From positions 28,907,798 to 28,971,797 of the forward strand of contig CM069442.1 of the NCBI GenBank assembly GCA_035610835.1: a stretch of DNA of 64,000 bases. Reading direction: 5' to 3'. Position 1 is the first letter of the stretch, and each line of letters opens with the position of its first letter. A program made the translations under genes and the position numbers. Source of the stretch: Ophiura sarsii (lineage: Eukaryota; Echinodermata; Ophiuroidea; Amphilepidida; Ophiuridae). Under the pieces are notes generated by a model. The model was not told the DNA's origin and made no database searches. It saw nothing but the letters and a program-made list of their open reading frames with translations. Of this stretch, positions 37,201 through 48,042 are shown piece by piece.

Positions 37201-40200
37201 ACATACTCTAATTGATTTTCGAGGTTTTTACAAGGAAGTTGCGATTTGCGCAAAGACTCTCGCGTCCTCGGCACTCGACCTCTTGCGTTCGACTGCCGCT
37301 GTTACAGAGAACTGCGAGTGTATTTGACAAAGATTGCACATTGTCATAATAACCGAAATATTTGGAGGGTTGATCTGCCATGGCCAATTCACCTCTAGTG
37401 CAAATGTGTTTTAAATAGTACAATGCCTAGTGCTCATGTGCTCTAATTATTTTGGTGTTTAATTAATTAATTAATTTGATTTTGGTTTGGTCGGAAAATT
37501 GACGTTATAATAAAAGAGTGTCAAGTAACTCACAATGGACCCTTCTGTTCAAATTTCACAGGATAAATCTCAGAGTGCGGATTCTCCTGTCACAGGTGAC
37601 ATGACATCTACGATAGAGAATGCCCATCACTCAGAGTCTATTACCATGGCAACCATCGATGACGTCACAGGAGAAGCGAACACCGAGACTACCGTTGCAG
37701 AAGATACAATTGATGAAGCAGCGCTTGAGGAAACCAATCGTGATGGTTCATCAGGAGAGAATGATGAGGATACGATAGCTGGTATACGTGAAGAAGGGCT
37801 TGAAGAAACCAGTCTTGATGATGCAAGAGAAGAGAGGTCTGACGATGTTCCACAACTTGCACTTGGTGTAGAGATGGCTAACGACAACGCTGAAAATGTG
37901 ATGCAAAACGTTACGCATGATCCTACAAGCAAGGAGGGTGATAACGTCATGCCAACTGAGGGTTCCGCTAGGAGAAGGCGTCGTGGAAACAAATCTCCTG
38001 CCAGTCTTCAATGTGCTCATACGATAAAACTGAAATATACGTACAAGAAAGGTAAATAACCATAACAACTAAATTTGAAATATAACAGATAATCCAAAGA
38101 AGATTGACAGTTGAACATTGATTTGATTACATAGGCAAGGCTTTAGCCGACGTGGCATATTAGAATATAACGTATGATGAAAATTAAACTTCGATAACAA
38201 TATCTGGACAATTGTATCTACGGCGCTTTATCTTTCATTTGCAATAGCCGTTATGATTGACATTAATATAAATGGTCCTGATATTTTTTTAGATCAGTGG
38301 AGTCCGTTGAATCCTGCAGGCAAAAGGCATTATGGCCGGGACTTCCTTCTGCAGTTTCAGACCGAATGCACGTACAGACCGAAAGACCTCCCACACATTC
38401 TTGGTGTAGTACTTGATAAGGTATGTCTCATATCACGTTCATGTTCCTTAAAAGGATGTTCTAGTCTATTTCAGAGCACTTAAGGGGGTGTGGACCCTTA
38501 GCATATCCTCCGTAAAACTGCTGTAGCTCCTTCATTATTCATTTAATCTATTATATAAGTATACAGTTTCTTGAAGAAAAGGGTTCAATAATTCCAATCA
38601 TGAACATGAAATTGATCATTTTGGAGAAAATTATAAAAAACACGGTTTTGTTTAGGTTTGGAAAAAATAACTAAAAATATATTTCGTCAAATTTTGTCGT
38701 TCTAGTTTATTATATTCATAATATAACTCCCTAGGAAGCTTTTTGTTGTTGTTTTTTTAGCTTCAAAATCATCCAAACGACATTTTTAGCACCTTTTGGT
38801 CAATAAATAAATAAATAAATCTGATTTAAAAAAAGCTTCATTAAGATGAATTTGGTGCAATTTCAGCGTTTTTTTACCCAAAACTGAATTTGCTACGAAT
38901 TACGCAAATGTTGAGCCAAAAAAGTGATTATTTGGTCAACATTTATGGTGAAATTTGATACCAAAAATATATTCTCCGACTCATTTCCTTTCGCAAAATG
39001 TATACTTATATATACATCATATTAATAGTTTAAAAGTTACAGCGCTTGATAAATTTTATAAGAGTAGTAATGTTTTTTACTACATCTTCACAACTTTCTT
39101 ATTCAATTGATAGCAAATCAACGGTATAATAACGTTGGTACGACGTTTATAATGTTGAAAAGACGTTGTAAAAACGTTCATATACAACCAAGCCACAACC
39201 AAAATGCAACATATGACCGGTGGTTGTTTTGATTTCATTACAATTTAGTTTGCCCACTGATAAATCACTCTTTGCTTGGTCGTTTCGCAAATAAATAGCT
39301 GTGGTAATGAAATATAGCTTGACCTTCTTATGGACTCATAATCTAGCGGTTGTGGGTTCGAGTCTTGCTGGGATCAACATGTATGTTGTGCTCTTAATTG
39401 AGTAAGGTACACATACTTTACCGCAATTACTCATCTCTACCGAGATGTATTTAAATGAGTACCGGCATTCTTCAGGGCTAAGATGTTAACATAGTCGCTG
39501 TGGAGGAGGTGTAGCGAGCCCCGCACAGCAACATTATAAAAGGAGTGAGTCTGGCCTAATTGCTATAAAAATAGATGGGCACTCCGCTCATGGGATTACA
39601 GGATCAACCGCCTTATACCTGGCCTTATACATAATACTTGTAGCATTCCAATTTGTTTCTAGCCCGTTTGCCACAGGAGGACCATTCGATCATTTACCAA
39701 TTAATTAACTATTTTTCATGCGGGCTTGTGGAGGTCAGGAAAATCAATATTATTTTCTATTTTCTAAATAATATTCTATTTTTGTGTGTACATTATTTAC
39801 TTATAAATTATTATTCATTTTATTTTACATCACTTTTGTTAGGCCGATATCCACCTAATATCGGCTGTTGTAGCTCCACAAATTAAAAACGTCAGCGGAG
39901 GAAACACCCGTAAAAGTAGAAGAGTGGTAAATGTAAGTATGGTAGTAGAAAAGGGTTGTTTAAACAAACTGGGGTTGTTCAGGTGCTTTGCTCAAACGAA
40001 TTGTGAGTATTTTTCAATACTTTAAAAAAAAAAAAAATAAGCGCCCACAAAATGGGTATTTGATTTCTTTTTTAATACTATCTAACAACAGTTGCTTTAA
40101 GCGTTGGATCAATGCCAGTTGTATAATATAAAGCAGTTTACCAACCCATAGTGTTTACAATAGACAATATAACAGCGCATGTCCCAAAGAAAAATAAGCA

Positions 40201-42439
40201 AGGATATTCAACGGCGGGAACTTGAACATAATTCCTATCCACAGCCAGCCAATCTGTGGAAACAAGTTTTAAACCATTCTTTTTGAATACCCCCGGTTTC
40301 CGAATAGTCTGTGAATTTTAGTTCAACTCATTATGACTCATCCTGTATCGTCGATAACTATTCGTTTTATATCCTTATTTATATTTTATTGCTCTAAAAC
40401 CGACCCCGTCAGCATTTCCTCGTAACAGTCATATTATGGGTACCAGTACATAACACATCAAATACTATTCTAGAGTGTAAATTTCACAAAGAATGCAAAG
40501 TTATCAATCAGAGGCTGTGATAATGGTCCTTATAGATAGATACAACTTTTATCACCAGGAAGATGATGGGATTCAACTTCGTCCAAATGGTCGGACCAGT
40601 ACTTTTGATGCCATTGGCAGAGGCACCAGTGGTACTGCTACCAATTTCACGAGTGGTGGAGGTGCCTGTGGCATAAAAACAGATTTTTCGGACAGCCGAG
40701 GAGCCACTTTCATAGCCAGTGATTTTCTGGATTTGACAACTTCAATGGAGGAAGAGAAATCATTGGGTGGACTGGCTGCGATAGGAGTAAGAAGAGAATT
40801 ATCCAAGTTATTAATCCGTTTTAATACAATTCTGACGTTAAAAGGCAAACCATTTTGCGAAGCGCGTCTTGAAACCTATTTGTTGTATTGACCTCTGTTT
40901 GCCTCCTTCTCTTAACTTAAACTAGATGTTAGTGCCGTTACTGTTTGAGAAATTCTCTCTGCAGACTGCAGATTCAGATATTCCCGCTCTCTTGAACAAT
41001 ATGTAAAGAAACGCCCAACGATACTTTTTACTTCCTAGGTAATGTTATACTTTGTAATATCATTGTGTTGAGCAGCATTCCTCATGCACTTTCATTTCTA
41101 ATCTGTCTTCACCATGTTTATAGGACGCTTGTGCCTCTAGTAAACCCCAGCAGCAATGCAACCAGGGGTCTAAACAGGGGCCACTGACTGCTCACGTATT
41201 AGAACAGGTTAGTCAAAACGAACAGAAACAAATGATCGGGGAATGTCTCTATTCAATCATCTACCAGATGCACGGAGATTTAGTTGGAAAGATCACGGGA
41301 ATATTGCTGGAGATAGACAATGCCCAAGTACTTCATTTGTTGGAGTCTAGTGATGCACTCCACAGCAAAGTCAAAGAGGCTGTGGCAGTCCTAAAGGCTC
41401 ATCAATCAAATGTGCGTGTAGTTCGTAATGTTAAATGGATATTGAAATCGGTTCATAAGTAGAAACAGCAGCCCACCTTTTAAAATGTTATTTTCTGTAT
41501 GATTTACCTTATTTGATACTACTATCACTCATCAGGTATAACACTTTCCACATGGCTTTTATATAGTTTACCATATACAAAATTGATTTTTCCGAAACCG
41601 TTCACAACTTTACAAGTCTATTCCAAGGGTTACTGAACCAATACTAGACATATTTGTACTTATTTTAATGCATTTATCATGGTAATTCCAAATACGAGGA
41701 TGAAATTCAATAATATTTTGTTACATTTTGGAACTGTCGTCAACTATCGTCTGCAGACGACTGTCGCGTGTTAAGTGTTAATCGCGTACAATTGCTGGTT
41801 GTTAGATACACGAAAAGGTCGGTGAATTAACCTTTTTGTATCACCTTGGAATTTGATTTCCATTCACAGAAGACCAACCCCGTCAAAACATATGCACAAA
41901 AGTTGCGGAATGAGAGTCAAAGTGACGATGAAACGCTGGCCATCATGGCAATATTACTTGGATCCTTGTTTGCTAAAAAGAAGTGCAGTAACAACAAGAT
42001 ACGTGATTGGATTGAAGTGAGTATACCAACTGTAGAAATCACAGACGACGGCGGCCACGCGAATTCAATAGTGGCCTGACCGAACCATATTCTCAATTTT
42101 GAGATTAAAAAGAAATTCCAACATTGGTTTTTTTCTTCAAATGAAATAATACATTTTTCTTGGAAAATTGTAAACATATTTGGGGTTGCAAAATGCGAAA
42201 AGAAATCGACCTACTGGACCGACCCTATCCGAGATGTCCAAAAACCCGTAGATTAGAGATTTTTGTCGCTTAATTGTTACAATCTATTACAACATATCTT
42301 GCAGAAGAATATTGATGTCCAGCTGAGAAGGCTAAACATTTTCATCCGTGCCCTGGTTGCTATTGTATGCCGGAGTTCAATGAAAGGTGAGCATGGTAAG
42401 ATAGGCACACCAAATACCATTAAACTGAGTTCCATTTAA

Positions 42440-42474
<35 letters not shown>

Positions 42475-45400
42475 CTGGGGTCAAAAGCCCCTATATAGGA
42501 TATCGATTTCAACAACTTTCCCAAAACTGGACCGATACGTGTTATATACCATAATATAGCCCATATCGCAAACTTTCAAAATTGACCTAACATTTTGCTC
42601 TGGTTGCCATGGTAACCACACAGGGGCTCTGATTGGCTAAACACCGTTCCGGATGTAACTCAACAACGTTAAATAGTAGTGTGCTGGTATTTGGGTTGAA
42701 GGTTAACAATAACATTCCGCACAAAATAATGAAGCCGGATTTTCGATACCGTTGCTATGGTAACCAGGGGCCGACCAATCAGGTAAATTTGCATGCTAAT
42801 TCAAATTTGGAAAAGAATTTTAAAAATCGGGCTTCATTATTTTGTAGCCCTTTATGAGCTTAATATGTATACCAAATATTATACAATCCGACATTTCGTT
42901 TTTGAGTAATATCTGGAACGGTTTCAAATATTCCGCTTTTCGAGGTTTTGAGATATCGGGGTTTAAAAATCACATAACGTAGAGGGCGCTTTTCACTCGT
43001 AAACTAACCTTCACATCCATTTTTTTACATTTTTGTTTGCAAACATAATTATTGTAATTTATAATCAAAGTTTTGCTAAGATAAATGCAGCCAATACTGT
43101 AACCATGGCAAATTGTTAAATATAGCAGGGTGAAAAAACAGTAAAATACATAAGAAATACACCAACATTACGAAATAATGAATCAAATTTCATGGTAAAT
43201 GTAGATTTAATAATAATAATACCATTTTTGAATATAAGATGTTTTACTAAACCTTTGATAATAATGTTTTCAAAAATTTAGTTAAATATCCCTGCTTGAA
43301 AAATATTACATGTAAATCCAAAAGGAAACCGCATGTTGATACAAATTCGCGTCAACGATATACTTTTGTTCAAACACAACATTAAAACGAAATGTCCGAT
43401 TTCAGTCAAATAAAAAGCATTTTGAAGCCAACATTTTACTGCATAATGATGTATGAGATATCTCATATTTCCTTACCTAGCCAAAAACACATATTTCTCA
43501 ACCCAGACTCCCCCCTTAAGTACAGACTATTACAATATTAATATTCATTACAAAGTCGGCTTTTTAACCAGTCTTATAATTACGCACCACCATATGCACC
43601 CACTAAACAAGGAATCTCTATACGTGTGATACGTAACATTAAATAATGGTACTGGAAATAGGTAAGTTTATCCCCACAAGAGTGCGAGCAAATACACTTT
43701 TTATAGGAACAGCAGAAACAGTAAGCACGGAATTTCGATTGCAGAACGCGAACTAATACGCTCTGATACTAATTGCCTCGGGGCCAAGGAAATATTTTTT
43801 GAGAATTTCTTTTACATATTTATGAAAAGCTTTTACTTTTTTCTGAAAGTGTTTGAGGTTTTTTGAAAATTTCGAAAATGGTTGCAAATTTTATAACTTT
43901 TCCCCTAAATTATTTTTAAAAAACCACTTACCCAACTGACCGACCCTGTCTGAGATTTCCGTAGAACAGAGCTTTTTTTCGCCTAAAGCTGCAACGTGAA
44001 GCAAAACGGATTAGATCCCCTTACTGAGACTTGGACCAGGGAAGACATTCCTTGGTTAATCTCCTATCCATTACTTAGGCGATATCTTCTTTTGGCAATA
44101 GACACCTAACACCCCGCCTAACACAAAGCGCTCCTGACCAACTTGCCATTTGATACCACATCTACGGCCGAGTGCACCAATGGCGGGTAGCTGAAGAATA
44201 GCGCTACCTCGCTAGCAACCGAGGCGTAACCCAAAATGTTGAGAGCGCCAAACCGGGGTAAGCTACTATATACATGTAGGCTAGTAACTTGCGAGTAATT
44301 TACGCTAAATCTTATACCGGACTAGACCCAAGAGTAAGTTGAAGCATAACAGTTTATGCTGTAACTAAATGATAATTTTCTGATTTGCCCGATTGACAAT
44401 TTCATAGATATGATGATAAATGGGAGATTTCTATCATACATTTCAATATGTATGCATTATTTACTCAATGATACATTTATGACCAATTTATTATAAAATA
44501 TTTCAAATCTATCCACAATGATGCATACAAAATTGTACAAATAATTTTAAACAATCAGTCAACCAACCAATCAATCAAATTAATTAATTAATTAACATGA
44601 AATCAAATACTATTGAAATAAACGAATACATAAATAAATAAATAAATGAATAAACACATATGCCTAGTTATATAAATAAAAGAATGAATAATCAAATATT
44701 GTAAATAAATTAATAAGTACATTAAAAGTAAATTAAAAAGATGAATAAATAATAATACATACACATTTAATAAATTGATTAATAATAAATTAATACTAAA
44801 AGTTTGTCAATACCTGGGCCATTATATGAATTATTGCATTAATTCACCATTATGTTTAAAAAATAATAAGGGAATTTCGGGAATCGAACCCGTGTTTTCT
44901 GTTTAACAAAGACAGGATCACAGTAGCACGCCACAGAGATTGGACGATAGAGGTGGCATCATGTTATTAATAAACCATTGAACTATTCAATTACATAAAA
45001 CAGATTTTTATCATGAAAATTGTGCCTTTTAGTGCAACATTTGTATGTGACACTCGCCCAAAATATGTTTGTAATGTCATGATAGTCCTTATTTTTGAAA
45101 AAGCGGTAAACAACTTCGAAATTTTTGGCCACACAAATGGCATCATTTTGTCCTCAACGTGATTCTTTATTTACACTCACCTATGACCTAGCGAGTGACG
45201 ACACATTTTAAATATTACAGAGGACCATTCACGTCAGAATTGTACAGTAAAGTATAGGTTAACACTTGGCATATGCGATAATTAATTTTGTAAGGAGACG
45301 ATGCTGATTAATGTGGATATTTACCTCGCTAGTTACTAATCTGGTGTTACTCGCCAGTTATGCTCTCAGAGTTACATCGTTAGTAAGTTACGCTACAGTT

Positions 45401-47700
45401 AGGGCATAACTACTAGGGAGGTAGCTTACCTCCCTATTATGTCACGCCAGTTTGGTGCACTCGGCCGCTATAGTCGTATAGTACATATCCAAAATGAAAT
45501 GTTTTTCCTCATAATTTCATATATTCATTAAAATGAGTGGATAATTTTGACGTTATAATTTTGAAGTATGATGTTGAAAGTATTATTATTGAAGTTATTC
45601 AACTAGACAATATACAAAAATTAAAATAACACCAGAAACAAGCAGTCAGGCATATAGATGGTGTGACCGGTGACGTAGTGCCCGGCAGTATGCGTGCGCA
45701 CCTACAGGGAATGTGCTTTAATTCACACTTGATTGATCATTACTTACCATGCTTACGGTGTGATAGTGCAGTAGTCATGGTCTGCATCCCTAAGCAAAAT
45801 GAGAGACCAGGTACTAAATCTGGTTGCCCGGCAGTATGCGTATGCACCTAAGGGCATATGCTTTTAAAATTGGCGCTCAGTGATGTGTGTTTTGCTTTCG
45901 AATAGTATGTATGCAGTAGTCATGGACTAGTACCTCTAACATGTCTTTAGACCAGGCGCTAATCAATTTGTAAACACTACTGATGTAAACAACGGTCACC
46001 TCATCTATATCTAACGATCATGAGTTTAAAATCATCAACCATATTATAATGAATGAGGCGTCGAATTATGCGGAAGAAATATGTGCCCTTGTTCTGTATT
46101 CGATTTTCTGGATTCGATGTATACCTCAATTCAATCGTTGAGGAATTGCACAAAATTAGCTTTTATGCTGTTGGCATTTTCTTTTTAATGTAGAAAGATA
46201 ATCGTATCTTTTTAAATAATTTATGAAAATTGATTTTGTTGTACTTGTATGTGAAGTTTGCTTACTTTTTTTTTAAGGCAGGCAACATGTATGATTTATC
46301 GTCCTAACTCACCTTTGATGGTTTATCCTTGGTGTAAGACAGCACGGCAATAACAAAATCCTCTATTGACGGATAAAATGATTATATAGCTTTATTCCGT
46401 AATGGGTTCTTTTCACCAGTATTAAAACTTATGAATGTCTTACACCAAGGATATACCCTTTTGTTAGCCATTTCACCTTCTTGCTGAACAAATTCTATAT
46501 ACCTCTTGGCATTGTAACCTGCTCCAAGAATTAACATCCATTGCTTTATAGACAGATTTGTCAAACCTTAGTAGAAAGTATGTGAAAGTGGCTTTCAATT
46601 TGTTTACAACCACCCTGTATAATATTGTTATCACTCACCTCATTTACGTCACTGTGTGTATAGATCAGAGTAATCGTTGTGATCCAGACCTTCTGAAGGG
46701 CAGAGCACGGTTGCTTCCAAAATACATCGATGGGGACTTTACCAAGGAACTACAAGCGTTGTTTGCAGTGCAAGAATTAAATCACAAACTAAACAATCCA
46801 CCAGGTACATATGAATAATATAGGACTGGAATCTGCTTATAATCTGCTGTAGAAAAAAACCCTGTGTTATCATTTCGAAGCTCAATCATTTTTACTTAAT
46901 ATGATGCACTGCAAAGTAGGCCAAATACCATACTTGTATCCTTAAATCGTGCAGCGTATCGAAAATATTAGAGCAATTCACCAAAGAGTAAGCAAACCAT
47001 GCCCATTTCCGAAGAAGTTTGCCCAGGAGAAAAAAAGTGTTACAGAAGGTGTAGGCTAATGCACATTGTGCAGTTCTTCAAATGCAAATTTGAAAATTGT
47101 GGATTCTTTCTTCATAACCGTACACATAATATAGGGTGGTTATTGTTTATGAAGCAGAGGGATTTTACCGTAGTATGATTACTGAAGTATGATTGTACTA
47201 GTAAAATAAACAAATCTGTTGTATACCACCACTTCCTTCATGAAGGCATCACTGATACCCTGATACCCTGAATCCAAGATGTCTGCTGGTGACGTCCTGC
47301 TGGTAAACATTAACTATTGACCTTGGTAGACCCAGCCCAAGCAAGAGAGGGCGCTGTGACTATGCGACTACATGTAGCCAGAGGAGCCTGATGCTGCTTG
47401 ATGCTAACAATAACTGCTGTTATAAATCTTAACATAGTAACCCAATTTAAACCGATGCGTGATTTAAATATGGTTGTGTGTGTATCTACTTTTCTTTTAT
47501 CAGATAAATGTGATATTTGATTGAATGTTATTTTATTTGCTATAGGATTTCTACGACTGATATTTGATGTCTTTTACGATGAAGATGTGATATCAGAAGA
47601 CGCGTTCCGTGCGTGGCGGGAAAGTGACGATCCCAATGAGCAAGTGGGTAAAGACGAAGCCCTCGCATCGGTTGAAGATTTCTTTGTTCCGGCTCAATGA
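31035..47700 (+). CDS. Gene A: RING/B-box protein fused to eIF4G- and PABP-derived domains (16 exons, 1271 aa)
   Basis: Coding exons: 31035-31042, 31698-32733, 34114-34350, 34570-34759, 35282-35433, 36095-36167, 36495-36865, 37562-38051, 38293-38420, 39843-39932, 40559-40786, 41124-41411, 41870-42016, 42305-42386, 46664-46804, 47546-47700. All have AG/GT borders, every phase agrees across every junction and the total of 3816 nt is a multiple of three. Domain order: RING (16-72), B-box (121-155), coiled coil (~160-280), Q/P-rich linker (349 to ~690), acidic region (~690-840), eIF4E-binding motif (866-872), MLLE (~1021-1097), W2 (1098-1271). MIF4G and MA3 are missing. A single gene is the simplest reading, although cDNA is not available here. 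Likely cytosolic; predicted partners are eIF4E and PAM2-motif proteins (inference from the domains). Confidence 0.8.
31189..31410. repeat. Intron 1 of gene A: G run and GAC/GAT microsatellite
   Basis: 31189-31220 is a 32-nt G homopolymer. 31366-31408 is a short ACGATG/ACG microsatellite. The same microsatellite, greatly expanded, is at the equivalent place in intron 1 of gene B (57626-57950). Confidence 0.8.
31698..32733 (+). CDS. Gene A exon 2: RING finger, B-box and coiled coil
   Basis: The start codon is in the preceding 8-nt coding piece (ATGTCTCG, 31035-31042), and codon 3 is split by the intron. The C3HC4 RING uses C16, C19, C32, H34, C37, C40, C69 and C72, with an unusually long stretch (28 residues) before the last pair. 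A B-box-type zinc site follows from C121 ([16 protein letters not shown] and CQFCVLQDH, ending H154). A charged coiled coil fills about 160-280. This is the RBCC order of TRIM E3 ubiquitin ligases; the tail ends with an acidic stretch. The donor is GAT|GTAAGT. Gene B carries a closely similar exon at 58696-59701. Confidence 0.93.
33055..33875 (+). mobile_element. LINE (CR1/Jockey-like) 3' fragment in gene A intron 2
   Basis: 33340-33600 encodes the late RT/thumb region typical of these LINEs: [13 protein letters not shown], then (after a one-base frameshift) [22 protein letters not shown] and [11 protein letters not shown]. In-frame stops make it dead. The tail to about 33875 has TTCAATAAAAAAG, like a retroposon end. 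33055-33130 just upstream is host sequence matching the repeats that flank the MLLE exon of gene B. Confidence 0.75.
34114..36865 (+). CDS. Gene A exons 3-7: Q/P-rich and Ser/Pro-rich linker
   Basis: Five exons encode low-complexity sequence. Exon 3 (34114-34350) is rich in Q, P and M ([25 protein letters not shown]). Exon 4 (34570-34759) has [13 protein letters not shown]. Exons 5-6 (35282-35433, 36095-36167) are Ser/Gln-rich. Exon 7 (36495-36865) has PPLPPPTH and two copies of a PWEE-containing block (NFRYPWEEE and PRFPWEES, about 20 residues apart). Exons 3 and 4 are homologous to gene B exons at 61845 and 63060, up to where gene B continues into an RRM. The style recalls PABP and eIF4G linkers. 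No PAM2 motif or RRM was found in gene A. Phases: 0, 0, 1, 0, 1, then 0. Confidence 0.75.
37562..38420 (+). CDS. Gene A exons 8-9: acidic region and eIF4E-binding motif
   Basis: Exon 8 (37562-38051) is rich in Asp/Glu/Thr, with a basic ARRRRRGNK and then KLKYTYKK. Exon 9 (38293-38420), joined through a split GAT codon, reads [20 protein letters not shown] followed by QFQ and [11 protein letters not shown]. This matches the segment of eIF4G that carries the eIF4E-binding site: the flanking KY.YK.DQW.PLN and LPHI..VVLDK are conserved, and Y866-G-R-D-F-L871-L872 fits Y-x4-L-hydrophobic. This is the strongest evidence for descent from eIF4G. Binding to the dorsal face of eIF4E is expected from the family. 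The RRRRR run also recalls the basic segment upstream of the site in eIF4G. Confidence 0.92.
38484..39065. mobile_element. Copy of the TTAA / poly-G element family in intron 9
   Basis: It begins CTTAAGGGGG at about 38483, and its right part (ATACATCATATTAATAGTTT and AGTTACAGCGCTTGATAAA) is the reverse complement of the left arm of the element at 62344. The right terminus is not well defined. Confidence 0.5.
39250..39680 (+). repeat. tRNA-derived SINE with conserved central domain
   Basis: GCGGTTGTGGGTTCGAGTCT at about 39347-39366 is a B box. The body holds TACTTTACCGCAATTACTCA and ATGTATTTAAATGAGTACCGGC, which resembles the central segment shared by many SINEs of marine invertebrates. The insertion lies in the intron before exon 10 of gene A. 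Confidence 0.6.
39843..40786 (+). CDS. Gene A exons 10-11: link between eIF4E motif and MLLE
   Basis: Exon 10 (39843-39932, phase 0/0) encodes 30 residues ending TRKSRRVVN, vaguely like the basic segment after the eIF4E site in eIF4G. Exon 11 (40559-40786, phase 0/0) encodes 76 residues with three loose repeats ([36 protein letters not shown]). No known domain is recognised. In true eIF4G this position is occupied by the MIF4G domain, which binds eIF4A. It is entirely missing here, and no MIF4G exon was found in the introns. Exon 11 borders rest on splice signals and phase only. Confidence 0.65.
41124..41411 (+). CDS. Gene A exon 12: MLLE (PABC) domain
   Basis: The 96-codon exon (TTTATAG| ... 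AAT|GTGCGT, phase 0/0) aligns end to end with the C-terminal domain of cytoplasmic poly(A)-binding protein: [38 protein letters not shown] (signature KITGMLLE with Ile for Met) and [20 protein letters not shown]. The MLLE domain binds PAM2 peptides in proteins such as PAIP1/2, eRF3, ataxin-2, TNRC6 and TOB. In vertebrates it also occurs in the E3 ligase UBR5, a precedent for MLLE in a ligase. Gene B has its own copy at 60777. Confidence 0.95.
41870..47700 (+). CDS. Gene A exons 13-16: eIF4G-type W2 domain and stop
   Basis: Exons 41870-42016, 42305-42386, 46664-46804 and 47546-47700 join in phases 0, 1, 1 to the TGA at 47698. The order of conserved pieces is that of the eIF4G C terminus: IRDWIE, then [41 protein letters not shown], and finally the acidic-aromatic box [18 protein letters not shown] with [13 protein letters not shown]. 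In eIF4G this HEAT-type W2 domain recruits MNK kinases; in eIF5 and eIF2B-epsilon it binds eIF2. The MA3 domain that precedes it in eIF4G is absent. The 4.3-kb intron 14 is swollen by transposons. AATAAA signals at 48015 and 48037 may end the transcript. Confidence 0.93.
42436..43519. mobile_element. 1.08-kb TTAA element with 34-nt G run at its end (intron 14)
   Basis: TTAA at 42436-42439 is followed by 34 G and TCTGGGGTCA. The right end reads ACCCAGACTCCCCCC then TTAA at 43516-43519, an inverted match. The flanking host sequence (AAACTGAGTTCCATTT and ATTCATTACAAAGTCGGC) is found uninterrupted near 48900-48970, which shows the insertion boundaries. Confidence 0.75.
44165..45467 (-). mobile_element. 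CGGCCG-TIR element, copy 1 (1.3 kb), intron 14
   Basis: The ends are CGGCCGAGTGCACCAA and its inverse (right end at 45467), with a 3-bp target duplication CTA on both sides. The interior includes a tRNA-like segment on the minus strand (44872-44945). The orientation is opposite to the copy at 50262. A 3-bp duplication suits CACTA or Harbinger elements, but no transposase is present. Confidence 0.8.
44872..44945 (-). repeat. tRNA-like segment carried by the CGGCCG element
   Basis: On the minus strand, TGTGGCGTGCTACTG precedes an anticodon-like stem (CTGT/ACAG) and a strong T-arm with B box (CGGGTTCGATTCCCG). The same segment is at 50832-50900 in the other copy. Confidence 0.5.
45680..46454. 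repeat. Local repeats in intron 14
   Basis: GCCCGGCAGTATGCGT with its following GCACCT.AGGG.ATATGCTTT-like tail occurs at about 45681 and again at about 45828. TATCCTTGGTGTAAGACA (46324-46341) recurs as an exact inverse at 46437-46454, giving an 18-bp inverted repeat around 95 bp. Confidence 0.7.
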
Positions 47701-48014
47701 TGACGAATATACAGACTGTAACAAAAAAAGTTATACAATTGCAATTTCATTTTTAATCCAATTTTAAAATCATGCAATTTAAAAATTGTTTACACTCTGT
47801 GATAAGTGATGTGCTGACTACCAGAAGAATTTTATTTGATCTTATTAATTGCTTTTGTTTCAAATGTTATGACCAATCAACTATGTCGTCTAGAAATCGA
47901 GTTGGGGCACTTTCAGCATAGAATACAATCTTGTATGATGAAATTAAATGGTTAGGGTATCATGCAGGGATCATTAAGAGAAGTGCATAATTCTTTTTCA
48001 ACTAGTTTTATTTT

Positions 48015-48042
48015 AATAAATTCATACGATTTGAGTAATAAA
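48015..48042 (+). terminator. Candidate polyadenylation signals of gene A
   Basis: AATAAA occurs at 48015-48020 and 48037-48042, about 315-340 bases after the W2 stop codon. No cleavage site can be defined from sequence alone. Confidence 0.45.

Noticed and set aside
31035..47700. Reading gene A as two or three separate genes (a TRIM, an eIF4G fragment, a PABP fragment)
   Set aside because: All fifteen junctions keep phase, the sum is a multiple of three, and no internal start or polyadenylation point is needed. cDNA could still overturn this.
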